Below, one piece after another: positions 63,860 through 64,000 of a stretch of 64,000 nt of DNA. The stretch covers positions 398,407 to 462,406 of the forward strand of contig PXQU01000016.1 of assembly GCA_003021785.1 (NCBI GenBank), in the 5' to 3' direction. Every line of letters begins with the position of its first letter. The stretch's first letter is position 1. This stretch comes from Halobacteriales archaeon QH_7_65_31 (GTDB lineage Archaea > Halobacteriota > Halobacteria > Halobacteriales > Haloarculaceae). The notes beneath the pieces were generated by a model. The model did no database searches. It saw only the letters and a program-made list of their open reading frames with translations, and was not told where the DNA came from. Made by a program: the position numbers and the translations under genes.

Positions 63860-64000
63860 TGGAACTCACCCATCGAGGCCTGTCCGTCGGTTTCGGCACG
63901 CTCCGGCGCTGTCGGCTCGTTTGCCGACTCGTCTATTTCGTCTGTCTCTCCCGGCTCGTTCGATTCACCCGACTCGCCCGATTCACCCGACTCGTCTGGC
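63856..64000 (-). CDS. mre11: Mre11 nuclease, C-terminal end (partial)
   Basis: Only the last 47 codons are in the window: a Ser/Gly/Glu acidic tail (repeats of G-E-S) ending [10 protein letters not shown]. No catalytic motif is visible; the identification rests on the 4-bp overlap with rad50 and on the acidic tail with an S-M-x-E-F end, known from haloarchaeal Mre11. Confidence 0.8.
   Translation of the reverse strand, partial: PDESGESGESGESNEPGETDEIDESANEPTAPERAETDGQASMGEFQ

Overview
The window comes from a halophilic archaeon (class Halobacteria). It is GC-rich, the proteins are strongly acidic, and it carries archaeal core machinery: transcription factor B, B-family DNA polymerase, Rad50 with the tail of Mre11, the alternative archaeal shikimate enzymes, geranylgeranyl reductases, and many small proteins typical of haloarchaea. 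TATA-like elements about 26-32 nt before start codons, with no leader, are common. The genus cannot be fixed from the sequence alone.

Layout. 1-3.4 kb: tfb, two small unknowns and an archaetidylserine decarboxylase-type gene. 2.9-8.2 kb: a P-loop kinase, an ABC1/UbiB kinase, glycerate kinase, tRNA-Glu(CUC), and the overlapping folA-thyA pair. 8.3-13.5 kb: a GNAT protein followed by a hairpin tandem repeat, methylmalonyl-CoA mutase and epimerase, then a large secreted nuclease ended by strong terminators. 13.5-22 kb: a ferredoxin-reductase-like protein, korAB, a geranylgeranyl reductase (GGR), an aldo/keto reductase, dehydroquinate synthase II, aroD and a HAD phosphatase. 22-25.7 kb: a trpC-trpB-trpA-ADH-synthase operon. 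25.7-28.4 kb: an S10-like protein, an M20 peptidase and membrane proteins.

28.4-34.9 kb looks accessory: a wHTH-nucleotidyltransferase/HEPN pair in lower-GC DNA, an orphan CysD-like PP-loop protein, and a tail-to-tail restriction-modification system with a wHTH gene just upstream of the endonuclease. 35-37.8 kb: a thioredoxin-reductase-like flavoprotein and an amidase.

37.8-45.9 kb is the most interesting stretch. It holds a dedicated archaeal signal peptidase (Ser/His type), a DUF5305 membrane protein, a rhomboid protease, four small secreted DUF1102-like proteins whose N-termini resemble TasA/camelysin precursors, and a membrane-anchored winged-helix regulator. This looks like a self-contained SipW-TasA-like surface-fibre module. 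Two of the secreted genes share a duplicated promoter, leader and signal-peptide segment.

45.9-64 kb: [2Fe-2S] ferredoxin divergent from a second GGR, LysE exporter, HD phosphohydrolase, AlaX editing protein overlapping tRNA-Gln(UUG), a DtxR regulator with a ferritin-like protein, sufC-sufB-sufD, a PolB gene carrying two endonuclease-type inteins, three small haloarchaeal genes, rad50, and the 3' end of mre11.

Three genes (34866, 44363, 50930) are preceded by 16-22-codon ORFs whose stop codon overlaps the main start codon. Two of these mini-ORFs sit at the expected 5' end of a leaderless transcript, suggesting ribosome delivery by termination-reinitiation.
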